A DNA stretch of 11,448 nt from JBGPIT01 sp041485125. Lineage in GTDB: Bacteria; Desulfobacterota; Binatia; UTPRO1. A program made the position numbers and the translations under genes. Below the pieces are notes generated by a model. That model saw nothing but the letters and a program-made list of their open reading frames with translations. It did not search any database and was not told the origin of the DNA. Shown one piece after another: positions 1 through 6,164 of this stretch (the stretch's first letter is position 1; the number at the start of each line of letters is the position of its first letter). Location of the stretch: positions 1 through 11,448 of the forward strand of contig JBGPIT010000140.1 of NCBI GenBank assembly GCA_041485125.1, in the 5' to 3' direction.

Positions 1-1602
1 GCGACGATCGTGAACGACGCCACGTTCGACTTCACCGGCGACGCGGGCGGGATTCACCAGATCTTCGGCAGCGGAGCCTTCGTCAATCATGGCACGTTGC
101 GGAAGACCGCGGGGCAGAGCGGTGAAAGCGCGATCGAGGTCGCGTTCACCAATACCGGCACCGTCGAGAGCGGCTCCGGAACTCTCGGCTTCACCGACAC
201 GTACGTGCAGACGTCGGGTACGACGAGGCTGAACGGCGGCGTCCTCGGCTCGACGTCGCCGCTCGCGATTCAGGGCGGCAGGGTCGAAGGCTCGGGATCG
301 ATCGAGGCCGATGTCGACAATGCCGGCGAGATCGCCCCCGGCTCGTCGCCCGGGCAATTGGATATCGACGGCATCTACACACAGGCGGCGAGCGGGCGTT
401 ACGCCGTCGAGATCGGCGGCGTGACGCCCGGCAGCGATTTCGATCGCGTCACGACATCCGGCGACGTCACCCTCGACGGCGAGCTCGCGATCACCTTGAT
501 CAACGGGTTCGTACCGAGCCTCGGCGAGACGTTCGAGATCATGACGTTCGCGTCGCACACCGGCGACTTCAGCAGCATGACAGGCGCGGAGATCGGCGGC
601 GGGCTCGAGCTCAGACGGAACGTGAGCGGCACCAACGTCGTGCTGGAGGTGGTCGCTGCGCCGACACCGACGGCGACACCGTCGGCCACCGTGACGCCAA
701 CCGAGACGGCCACGCCGACCGCGACGGCCACGCCGACCGCGACCACGACCGCAACGGCTACCGAGACCAGCACGCCGACGCCGACCGCGACGGAAACCGC
801 GACCGCCACAGCAACACCAACCTCGACCTTCACTGAAACGGCGACCGCAACACCGACACCGACGACGACGGCGACGGCGACCGCCACCGCAACACCGACG
901 CCAACACCAACTGCAACACCGACACCGACGCCGACCGCCACCGCGACCTCCTCTCCAACGCCGAGCGCCACGCCAACCGCGACACCGACGCCGACGCCGA
1001 CTTTCACGGCGACAGCGACACCGACCGATGTCGCGACGCCGAGCCCGCAGGCAACACCGACCGCGAGCGTTCCCACCTGCGGTGCGGCACCTGCCGTGGG
1101 ATGCCGGACGCCGGCCGTCTCGGGCAAGGCGCTGCTGGTCCTCCGGCGCGGCACGCGCGACACCGGCAATCTGCTCATTTGGAAGTGGGTCGACGGATCA
1201 CCGACTGCTCTCGGCGACTTCGGCGACCCGACGACGAGCGGCGACATCGAGATCTGTGTCTACGACGGTGCCGGCCTACTCTCGAGCGCAACGGCGCCGG
1301 CAGGCGGCACGTGTGGTTCGAAGCCGTGCTGGAAGGCGACGGCGAGCTCGCTCGAGTACAAGGACATCGACCGCACGCCCGACGGCATCCTCACCCTGGC
1401 TCTGAAAGAAGGACTCATCGCCGGGAAGGCGCGGATCGTTCTCAAAGCGAAAGGCGCGAATCTCGCGATGCCGGACCTCGGCGGGCTCACCTCACCGCTC
1501 ACGGTTCAGCTCTCGAGCGCGACCGGCGTGTGCTGGGAGGCCGTCTACTCGGCGCCGTTCACCAGGAGCGACGCCCGCACATTCAAGGACAAAGCCGACT
1601 AG
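1..1602 (+). CDS. Large surface/secreted protein: autotransporter-like beta-repeat segment, Thr-Pro linker, six-Cys C-terminal domain (5' truncated)
   Basis: The frame is open from the first base, and the GTG at position 10 has no ribosome site, so the true start lies left of the window. Residues 1-220 (counted from base 1) are Gly/Thr/Asn-rich short beta-strand repeats. They include APGSSPG near residue 112 and a following stretch of the type seen at the end of autotransporter or haemagglutinin beta-helices. Residues 221-359 are a Thr/Pro/Ala linker. Residues 360-533 form a separate domain with six cysteines (for example 360, 368, 419, 438, 442, 511), a WKW at 394-396, FGDP, PAGGTC, KPCW and a terminal FKDKAD. 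I have a memory of this domain ending many secreted proteins of uncultured deltaproteobacteria-like genomes, but cannot name a family. No beta-barrel follows, so it is not a classical autotransporter. An extracellular adhesin-like role is inference; the domain order is seen directly. Confidence 0.85.
   Translation, partial: ATIVNDATFDFTGDAGGIHQIFGSGAFVNHGTLRKTAGQSGESAIEVAFTNTGTVESGSGTLGFTDTYVQTSGTTRLNGGVLGSTSPLAIQGGRVEGSGSIEADVDNAGEIAPGSSPGQLDIDGIYTQAASGRYAVEIGGVTPGSDFDRVTTSGDVTLDGELAITLINGFVPSLGETFEIMTFASHTGDFSSMTGAEIGGGLELRRNVSGTNVVLEVVAAPTPTATPSATVTPTETATPTATATPTATTTATATETSTPTPTATETATATATPTSTFTETATATPTPTTTATATATATPTPTPTATPTPTPTATATSSPTPSATPTATPTPTPTFTATATPTDVATPSPQATPTASVPTCGAAPAVGCRTPAVSGKALLVLRRGTRDTGNLLIWKWVDGSPTALGDFGDPTTSGDIEICVYDGAGLLSSATAPAGGTCGSKPCWKATASSLEYKDIDRTPDGILTLALKEGLIAGKARIVLKAKGANLAMPDLGGLTSPLTVQLSSATGVCWEAVYSAPFTRSDARTFKDKAD
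661..1077 (+). repeat. Low-complexity Thr-Pro-Ala coding repeat (interdomain linker)
   Basis: About 139 codons are almost entirely ACN, CCN and GCN with scattered GAN and TCN, giving TPTATPT-like runs. The first Cys of the next domain is at base 1078. Such linkers are extended, probably O-glycosylation-prone spacers in surface proteins. The complementary strand stays open only because of this composition. Confidence 0.9.
705..740 (+). repeat. Two perfect tandem copies of an 18-bp unit
   Basis: The unit gacggccacgccgaccgc occupies 705-722 and 723-740 without mismatch, inside the Thr-Pro linker. Being a multiple of three, gain or loss of copies would change linker length but not frame. Confidence 0.85.
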
Positions 1603-1673
1603 CCGCGTTCAGGACATCGGTACGCCCGCTCGTGCGCCGCGTACCTCCGAGTGGTGATTGTGTGTGCGACGCG

Positions 1674-2015
1674 GTGCCTGCTAACGATATCGGCGTGGCG
1701 GCGAACATCTACCAAGCCGTGAAGCAGGCGATGCAAGACCTCGTCGCGCCCCAGCTGGAATCGCTCAGAGGGGACATCGGGGCATTGCGTGCCGAGATGC
1801 ACGGCAACCACGCAGCGCTCAGTTCCGAGCTTCACCGAATCGACGACAAGCTCACGGCGGAGATCCAACGGGTCGACGGCAAGCTCACCGCCGAGATTCA
1901 ACGGGTCGACGGCAAGCTCACCTCGGAGATCCGTCGCATCGACGACAAGTTGACGTGGGCGCTCGATCTGCGCGAGCGCATCGTCGCCATCGAAACCAAG
2001 CTGGCGATCTCCTGA
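1674..2015 (+). CDS. Small coiled-coil protein with 11-residue (hendecad) repeats
   Basis: About 113 residues if read from GTG 1674, which gives an N-terminus MPANDIGVAAN. The start is uncertain: GTG 1662 and GTG 1695 are in the same frame and none has a clear Shine-Dalgarno. The frame also stays open leftward into the preceding gene, but there it is an Arg-rich shadow. After a helical N-terminal part (residues 1-50), residues 51-94 are four 11-residue units of the form xEIxRVDGKLT. This spacing favours a right-handed or nearly straight coiled coil and oligomerisation. The tail ends LAIS. No signal peptide or membrane segment is seen. I do not recognise a named family; a structural or scaffold role is inference. 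It follows the surface-protein gene by 71 bases, so co-transcription is possible. Confidence 0.65.
   Translation: MPANDIGVAANIYQAVKQAMQDLVAPQLESLRGDIGALRAEMHGNHAALSSELHRIDDKLTAEIQRVDGKLTAEIQRVDGKLTSEIRRIDDKLTWALDLRERIVAIETKLAIS
1824..1955 (+). repeat. Four tandem 33-bp coding repeats
   Basis: Units at 1824-1856, 1857-1889, 1890-1922 and 1923-1955 encode SELHRIDDKLT, AEIQRVDGKLT, AEIQRVDGKLT and SEIRRIDDKLT. The two central units are identical in protein and nearly identical in DNA, indicating recent duplication. The outer two share RIDDKLT, so the block is symmetric. Confidence 0.9.
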
Positions 2016-2685
2016 AGACCTAGCGGCAGTCTGCCTCGATTCTGCTCACGTGCTCACGCGCGGCGCCTACGCGATGGGCATCGAGTCGCGCGCCAGTCCC
2101 ATCAGGCACCGGTGACGCGGTCCGTCAGGCGCGGTTTCGTCCGTACCGCCGCGAACATCTCGTACGCACCGCGCGCCGCACGTTGCGATCACGCTGTGGC
2201 TCTTGCTGGCATTCACCTTGCTCTTCGACGAGCGGCGGACGTTTACGCGTTCACGCATTGCGTGCCGCCTGCGGACTTCACCGGAACGGTGGCCGGAGAG
2301 CCCTGACCGGAAAGCGCGCCGGCGAACCGAGAGGGCCGGCGTGCCAGTCGACCCCCGGTGACGAGAGGTGAGGCCTCGAGTCGCCGGCGGGTCGGCGCCA
2401 AACGAACGCGCGACGAGCGGCGCTACGGCGTAGCGTGAAACTCGAACGACCCTGCGTCGCAGGTGCGCGGCCCATTCACGACCACCCGTGTCGCGTCGCG
2501 CTGATGGTCGGCACGGCGGTGCAGTTCGGATCGCTTCCGAATCGATCGCCGGGTTTCGTGCGTGAGGCGTGCGCCGTCGCACGCCCTCCGAGTCGGTAAA
2601 GGCGCTGCCGCGCCGCGGCATCGGCTGCAACGTCCGACCGTACGTTTTCACCATGAATTTAGTTACGCGATCTACGCGGGAAAAA

Positions 2686-2721
2686 TGTGTCGAACTGACA
2701 CACGAACTATGTGAATAAAAT
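2686..2721 (+). promoter_or_regulatory. Candidate promoter overlapped by a composite dyad/direct repeat
   Basis: A perfect dyad TGTGTC-N5-GACACA lies at 2686-2702. CGAACT occurs at 2691 and again 12 bases later at 2703, and CACA-N7-TGTG (2699-2713) forms a second overlapping dyad. A -35-like CTGACA (2695-2700) and a -10-like TAAAAT (2716-2721), 15 bases apart, sit on top of this. The pattern fits a sigma-70-type promoter with an operator over the -35 box, controlling the gene at 2854. The elements are seen; their function is inference. Confidence 0.4.
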
Positions 2722-2733
2722 TCTAGACGGATT

Positions 2734-2749
2734 AGGAGATTTTTCTCCT
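2734..2749 (+). promoter_or_regulatory. Small leader hairpin containing an SD-like arm
   Basis: AGGAGA (2734-2739), a four-T loop, then TCTCCT (2744-2749) form a perfect 6-bp stem. It lies about 105 bases before the ATG at 2854, in the predicted 5' leader. The arm resembles a ribosome-binding sequence but no suitable start codon follows at normal distance. It could stabilise the mRNA or be fortuitous. Confidence 0.3.
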
Positions 2750-2853
2750 TGCCCTGGGTGTCTATGCCGTGTTCTACGTCGCGCCTCACGCAGTGAGCTG
2801 AGGAATGACGTAGCAACTGGCGCGTTCTAAACGCCCACGCCAAGGAGGGTGCC

Positions 2854-3807
2854 ATGAGACACGTGAGATTCTCGGTTCTGTTTGCTGGAGTCGTCGCGAT
2901 CGGTGCTCTGTCCGCAGCGTCACTCGGAAATGCCGAGGTGATCACCACCTGCGTTGACGACGGGCAGACCTATTCGGACACCTGTCCAAACACGACCACG
3001 AACGGTCGGTGCATCAATACGGGCACCGGCACGCAGGCGGGCTGCTGCAACAAGGGAACGTGCAGCGGCTCGGTCTGCAACCTCGGTGGCGGCATCGACG
3101 CCGCATGCCTCAATGACGGCAATCAATGCACGGACGACGGCTGCGTCCAAAACGTCAGCACCCACCAAGCGATCTGTTCGCACCAGCCGTCGGCGTCCGG
3201 AGCATCCTGCAACAACGACAACAACGTCTGCACGATCGAGCAGTGCAACGGGGCATCGAGCTGCGTGACGACAGGCACGACCAACACTTGCGCCGCCGAG
3301 CAGGCGTCGAATCCCGCGCCGCAGCCGATCTGCGCGCCATGGAGCTGCGATCCTACCCTCGGATGCGACAAGCGCGCGGTTCCCAACAGCCCGGTGACCA
3401 ACTGCAACGACGGCAAGGACTGCACGAGCGGCGACATTTGCGTCAATGGTGTATGCGGTAAAGGAAGCTCCGGGACCAACCTCCCCGAGGGTACGCCATG
3501 CCGCGACGACGATACCGGTCTCGGGAACGGCGATAACCGAACCTGGTGCCAGGCGGGCCATTGCAACGGTGGCGAGACCTGTGTCGGGGTATCGAACATC
3601 CCAGACGGCCAGCCGTGCGGTCCCAATCCCTGCACGAACGCGACCTGCGTCGGCAGCGGAGCAAACGGGGCCTGCACGATCAGCTCGTGCAAGGTGGGTC
3701 AAACGTTCTTCTGCGGGCCGTGCGGCATCGACATCACGTGCGTCGACTTTCTGCAGGGGAACAGCGCAAACCAAGCCAATCCTTGCGGCTGCCGCACATT
3801 CTTCTAA
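2854..3807 (+). CDS. Secreted Cys-rich repeat protein (37 cysteines)
   Basis: 317 residues. The ATG has a strong ribosome site, AAGGAGG at 2842-2848, five bases upstream. Residues 1-27 are a clear signal peptide (basic MRHVR, hydrophobic core, probable cleavage after GNA), so the mature part acts outside the cytoplasm. The mature chain has 37 cysteines, with recurring units such as LNDGNQCTDDGC, NNDNNVCTIEQC and CNDGKDCTSGDIC and repeated GxPC or GASC turns. Such Asp/Asn-Cys modules are common in myxobacterial and related secreted proteins, and may bind calcium and be held by disulfides. The C-terminus carries CGPCGIDITC and ends PCGCRTFF, without a sorting or membrane anchor. The Cys count is odd, so one Cys could be free, bridge to a partner or hold a ligand. 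Function unknown; a structural, adhesive or spore/matrix role is inference. Confidence 0.9.
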   Translation: MRHVRFSVLFAGVVAIGALSAASLGNAEVITTCVDDGQTYSDTCPNTTTNGRCINTGTGTQAGCCNKGTCSGSVCNLGGGIDAACLNDGNQCTDDGCVQNVSTHQAICSHQPSASGASCNNDNNVCTIEQCNGASSCVTTGTTNTCAAEQASNPAPQPICAPWSCDPTLGCDKRAVPNSPVTNCNDGKDCTSGDICVNGVCGKGSSGTNLPEGTPCRDDDTGLGNGDNRTWCQAGHCNGGETCVGVSNIPDGQPCGPNPCTNATCVGSGANGACTISSCKVGQTFFCGPCGIDITCVDFLQGNSANQANPCGCRTFF

Positions 3808-3871
3808 TAGACTCGCCGACGGGGAGAACGGAATCGTAGCTGCGATGATGCCGTAGCGACGCGAGTTCCGA

Positions 3872-3906
3872 GCGCGCGGGCAGCCGGTGAACGTGCGCCC
3901 GCGCGC
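3872..3906 (+). terminator. Strong G+C hairpin between the Cys-rich gene and the lgt-like operon
   Basis: GCGCGCGGGC (3872-3881) pairs perfectly over 10 bp with GCCCGCGCGC (3897-3906) around a 15-base loop. No T-run follows. It could be a U-tract-less terminator for the upstream gene, or a leader/attenuator element, since it ends only 12 bases before the ribosome site of the next gene. The stem is seen; the role is inference. Confidence 0.4.
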
Positions 3907-3918
3907 ATCCTCGAGCCC

Positions 3919-3924
3919 AGGAGG
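3919..3924 (+). promoter_or_regulatory. Ribosome-binding site that fixes a GTG start
   Basis: AGGAGG lies six bases before GTG 3931, giving the N-terminus MYPVVAHI of the Lgt-like protein and making later starts unlikely. Confidence 0.85.
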
Positions 3925-3930
3925 CTGCGC

Positions 3931-4785
3931 GTGTATCCAGTCGTCGCTCACATCGAAGCGTTCGGGGGGCCGATCCGAACCTACCCGCTCCTGCTTGCGA
4001 TCGCTGCCCTCGCCGGAATCGCGGTCTCGATTCCGCGTCTTCGGCGCATGGACGGTGTCCGCGGCGCGATCCTCATTCGTCTCCTTCTGTGGAGCATCTT
4101 CGGCGCGTGGCTCGGCGGCCGTATCCACTACATCTCGAACGCCGGTAGCTACGGCTGGGAGCGGACGATCGGGGCGGGTATCGGCGGTGTCTTCGGCGTC
4201 GGCTTTCATGCCGGCGGCGCGGTGCTCGGGATGCTCCTGGCGGGTTGGATCGCGGCGCGCCATTACCGCATCGACGTCGGGCAGTACGGCGATGCCGCCG
4301 TGCCCGGATTCGGCCTCGGCCTCGCGATCGGCCGCTTCGCGTGCTTCTTGAACGGCTGCTGCACCGGCACGCTCTGCGACCATTTCTGGTGCGTGGCGTT
4401 TCCGGAACCGACGAACGTCTGGCACTACCACCGCTACATGCGGTTCGTCCCGTTCGACGCGACGTGGTCCGCGCCGGTTCACCCGCTGCAGCTCTACTTC
4501 ACCGCGGTCGGGGTACTCATCATGCTGCTCGGCTACTGGCTCGAGCGTCGCAAGCGCTACGAGGGCCAGGTCGCGCTCGTGGCGCTGCTGGTGTTCTCGG
4601 CGGCCAATGCGTTTCTGGAACAGTTCCGCGGCTACGCTCCGATGCGGCGCTATTGGTACGGCGTCCCGCAGCTCACGTGGATCGCGCTCGCGACCATGGC
4701 CGCGGCACTGCTGATGCTGATTTACGCCGAGCTGCGGCGGTCGCGGGACGATCGCGTAACGCCGGTCGGCGAGGTGGCGACGTGA
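3931..4785 (+). CDS. Prolipoprotein diacylglyceryl transferase (Lgt)-family integral membrane protein, divergent
   Basis: 284 residues, about the usual Lgt length. Lgt moves a diacylglyceryl group from phosphatidylglycerol to the lipobox Cys of prolipoproteins in the inner membrane. Hydrophobic helices occur at about 18-34, 50-62, 82-108, 123-140, 188-204, 213-228 and 246-265. Family motifs are FHAGG (His93), GRFACFLNGCCTG (134-146), HPLQLYF (184-190) and FLEQFRG (228-234, with Glu230 and Arg233). By motif alignment with E. coli Lgt, the Asn146 and Glu151 positions are both Cys here, and the Arg239 position is Asn or Ala. GRxxCFLNGCC variants recur in Lgt-like proteins, so this may be a paralog with another acceptor, and I withhold the symbol lgt. 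It overlaps the next gene by four bases (GTGA), heading a coupled operon. Family membership is firm; the exact reaction is not. Confidence 0.88.
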   Translation: MYPVVAHIEAFGGPIRTYPLLLAIAALAGIAVSIPRLRRMDGVRGAILIRLLLWSIFGAWLGGRIHYISNAGSYGWERTIGAGIGGVFGVGFHAGGAVLGMLLAGWIAARHYRIDVGQYGDAAVPGFGLGLAIGRFACFLNGCCTGTLCDHFWCVAFPEPTNVWHYHRYMRFVPFDATWSAPVHPLQLYFTAVGVLIMLLGYWLERRKRYEGQVALVALLVFSAANAFLEQFRGYAPMRRYWYGVPQLTWIALATMAAALLMLIYAELRRSRDDRVTPVGEVAT

Positions 4786-6164
4786 ACATCGTCCTCATCG
4801 TCATCGACTCGATGCGGGCGCAGTTCTTGCGACGCAGCGACGACGGTGCGCCGCGGACGCCCTTCTTCGATCGACTCGACGCCGAGACGGTGTGCTTCCG
4901 GCGTGCGTTCGCCACCGAGTGCTGGACCCTGCCGTCGCACATGAGCATGTTCACGGGTCTCCTGCCTTCGGAGCACGGGGCGCATTTCCAGAACATGACG
5001 TACCGTGGCCCGCAGCCGACCATCGCCGAGCTGCTCGCCGCGGGCGGCTACCACACGGAGATCGTCACCCGGAACCCGCAGTTCGATGGGACGTCGCCGG
5101 GCGTGACGCGCGGGTTCGCGACGAACACCCGGGTGCTCGCGAGTACGGGCGCCGCCTCGCTGCCGCTCGCGATGCTGTTCGCGATGCAGAAGCCGCGCCT
5201 ACGGCGCATGGTCGCCGCCGGCGGCTGGTACAGCCTGCTGCAGCGCCAGAACGCCGAGTTCCTCACCGCGATGGCGCGGGTCGCGCTGCCCGCCGACTCG
5301 CGCGTGCTCGACCATGCGCTCGAGCGCATGCAGAAGTACCGGCGACGTAGTCAGCGCTTCTTTCTCTTCGCGAACCTCTTCGACGTCCACTCGCCGTACG
5401 GCGGGACCCGGAGCTCGTTCTTCAGCTCACCCGGCTCGATCGAAGGGCTGCAAGAGACGCTCGCAATGCGCGATCTCTTGCGCATCCAGTCGCACGACTA
5501 CCTGCGCCCGGGATTCCGCATCGCGGAGTGGTCGCGCCAGGCGTTGCAGCGGCGCTATCAGCGCGGCATCGAGCTCATGAGCGAGAAGCTCGGCGCGTTC
5601 TTCGCGACGGCCCGCGCCCGCGGTCTCTTGGACGAGACGATGGTGATCGTGACCGCCGATCACGGCGAGGCCTTCGGCGAGCACGACCTATTCTACCACG
5701 ACGCTTCCGTCTACAACGTGCACCTGCACGTGCCGCTATGGATCAGCCACCCGGATCTCGCCCCCGCGATCGTCGACGACTCGGTGAGCACGCGCGACCT
5801 CTTTTTCTTGATGCGCGGGGTGGCGCTGGGCAGCGGCGTCGGCGGGACGTTGCTGGACGAAGGCGCGCGCGCGACTCGCGGCGCCGCGCTCTCCGAGCAT
5901 TTCCACTATCCGCGGGTGGCCGACATCCTGCCGAAGTACGCGCAGAACATCGCCGCGGCGATCGTCGGCCGGCGCAAGGTGATCGTCCGGCGCGAGGGTC
6001 TGCAACAATTCGATCTCGCGAGCGACCCGGGAGAGAGCCGCGCCGAGGTCGGATCGATTGCCGCGTTCGAGGAGGCGTGCCGGCGCGACGGCGCGGCCGC
6101 AGCGGCGATCCGCACGGCGTCGGACCATCTCCGTCGCTGGGAGATTTCGGCGGCCGCGGCGTGA
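4782..6164 (+). CDS. Sulfatase-fold (alkaline phosphatase superfamily) hydrolase with Thr in the nucleophile motif
   Basis: 460 residues from GTG 4782, which overlaps the Lgt-like stop by four bases and has GAGG seven bases upstream. The frame extends leftward inside the Lgt-like gene only as an Arg-rich shadow. The protein opens MNIVLIVIDSMRA, with Asp9 as a metal ligand. ECWTLPSHMSMFTG (46-59) aligns with the sulfatase CxPSR motif, but the nucleophile position is Thr49 and the last residue His53. Further motifs are HSPY (203-206), TADHGEAFGEHD (291-302, Asp293/His294) and NVHLHVP (312-318, His316). Metal-dependent hydrolysis of a sulfate or phosphate ester is expected. Thr instead of formylglycine-forming Cys favours phosphoester or phosphotransfer chemistry, as in LtaS/EptA-type relatives, but that is inference. 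Without a signal peptide or membrane helix it appears cytoplasmic. It shares a GTGA overlap with the next gene too. Confidence 0.88.
   Translation: MNIVLIVIDSMRAQFLRRSDDGAPRTPFFDRLDAETVCFRRAFATECWTLPSHMSMFTGLLPSEHGAHFQNMTYRGPQPTIAELLAAGGYHTEIVTRNPQFDGTSPGVTRGFATNTRVLASTGAASLPLAMLFAMQKPRLRRMVAAGGWYSLLQRQNAEFLTAMARVALPADSRVLDHALERMQKYRRRSQRFFLFANLFDVHSPYGGTRSSFFSSPGSIEGLQETLAMRDLLRIQSHDYLRPGFRIAEWSRQALQRRYQRGIELMSEKLGAFFATARARGLLDETMVIVTADHGEAFGEHDLFYHDASVYNVHLHVPLWISHPDLAPAIVDDSVSTRDLFFLMRGVALGSGVGGTLLDEGARATRGAALSEHFHYPRVADILPKYAQNIAAAIVGRRKVIVRREGLQQFDLASDPGESRAEVGSIAAFEEACRRDGAAAAAIRTASDHLRRWEISAAAA

Larger units (their letters stand above)
2016..2853. other. Long gene-free stretch ending in an A+T-rich leader
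   Basis: About 840 bases separate the coiled-coil gene from the Cys-rich gene. Open frames here are Arg/Ser/Pro-rich and lack ribosome sites, as expected of shadows in G+C-rich DNA. Around 2187-2250 one + frame gives a short hydrophobic run (LWLLLAFTLLFDERR), which could be a decayed membrane-protein fragment, but it has no start and soon meets a stop. From about 2641 to 2760 composition turns sharply A+T-rich, which marks the probable control region of the next gene. Confidence 0.6.

Noticed and set aside
399..1247. Minus-strand frame of 282 residues rich in Val/Gly/Ala
   Set aside because: It is the complement of the Thr-Pro linker; its GVGVAVAV pattern is produced by the repeat and it has no ribosome site.
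2187..2250. Hydrophobic run on the + strand resembling a membrane helix end
   Set aside because: No start codon, ribosome site or continuing frame; at most a decayed fragment.
2067..2948. Minus-strand frame of 293 residues in the gene-free region
   Set aside because: Arg/Ser-rich shadow composition, no family motif, and it runs through the A+T-rich promoter region and the signal peptide of the Cys-rich gene.
2920..4482. Minus-strand frame of 520 residues
   Set aside because: Antisense to the Cys-rich and Lgt-like genes, both of which have clear motifs and ribosome sites; no protein family is recognisable in it.
4245..4781. Long N-terminal extension of the sulfatase-fold frame
   Set aside because: Arg-rich sequence overlapping the Lgt-like gene; the family N-terminus begins exactly at GTG 4782 with a ribosome site.
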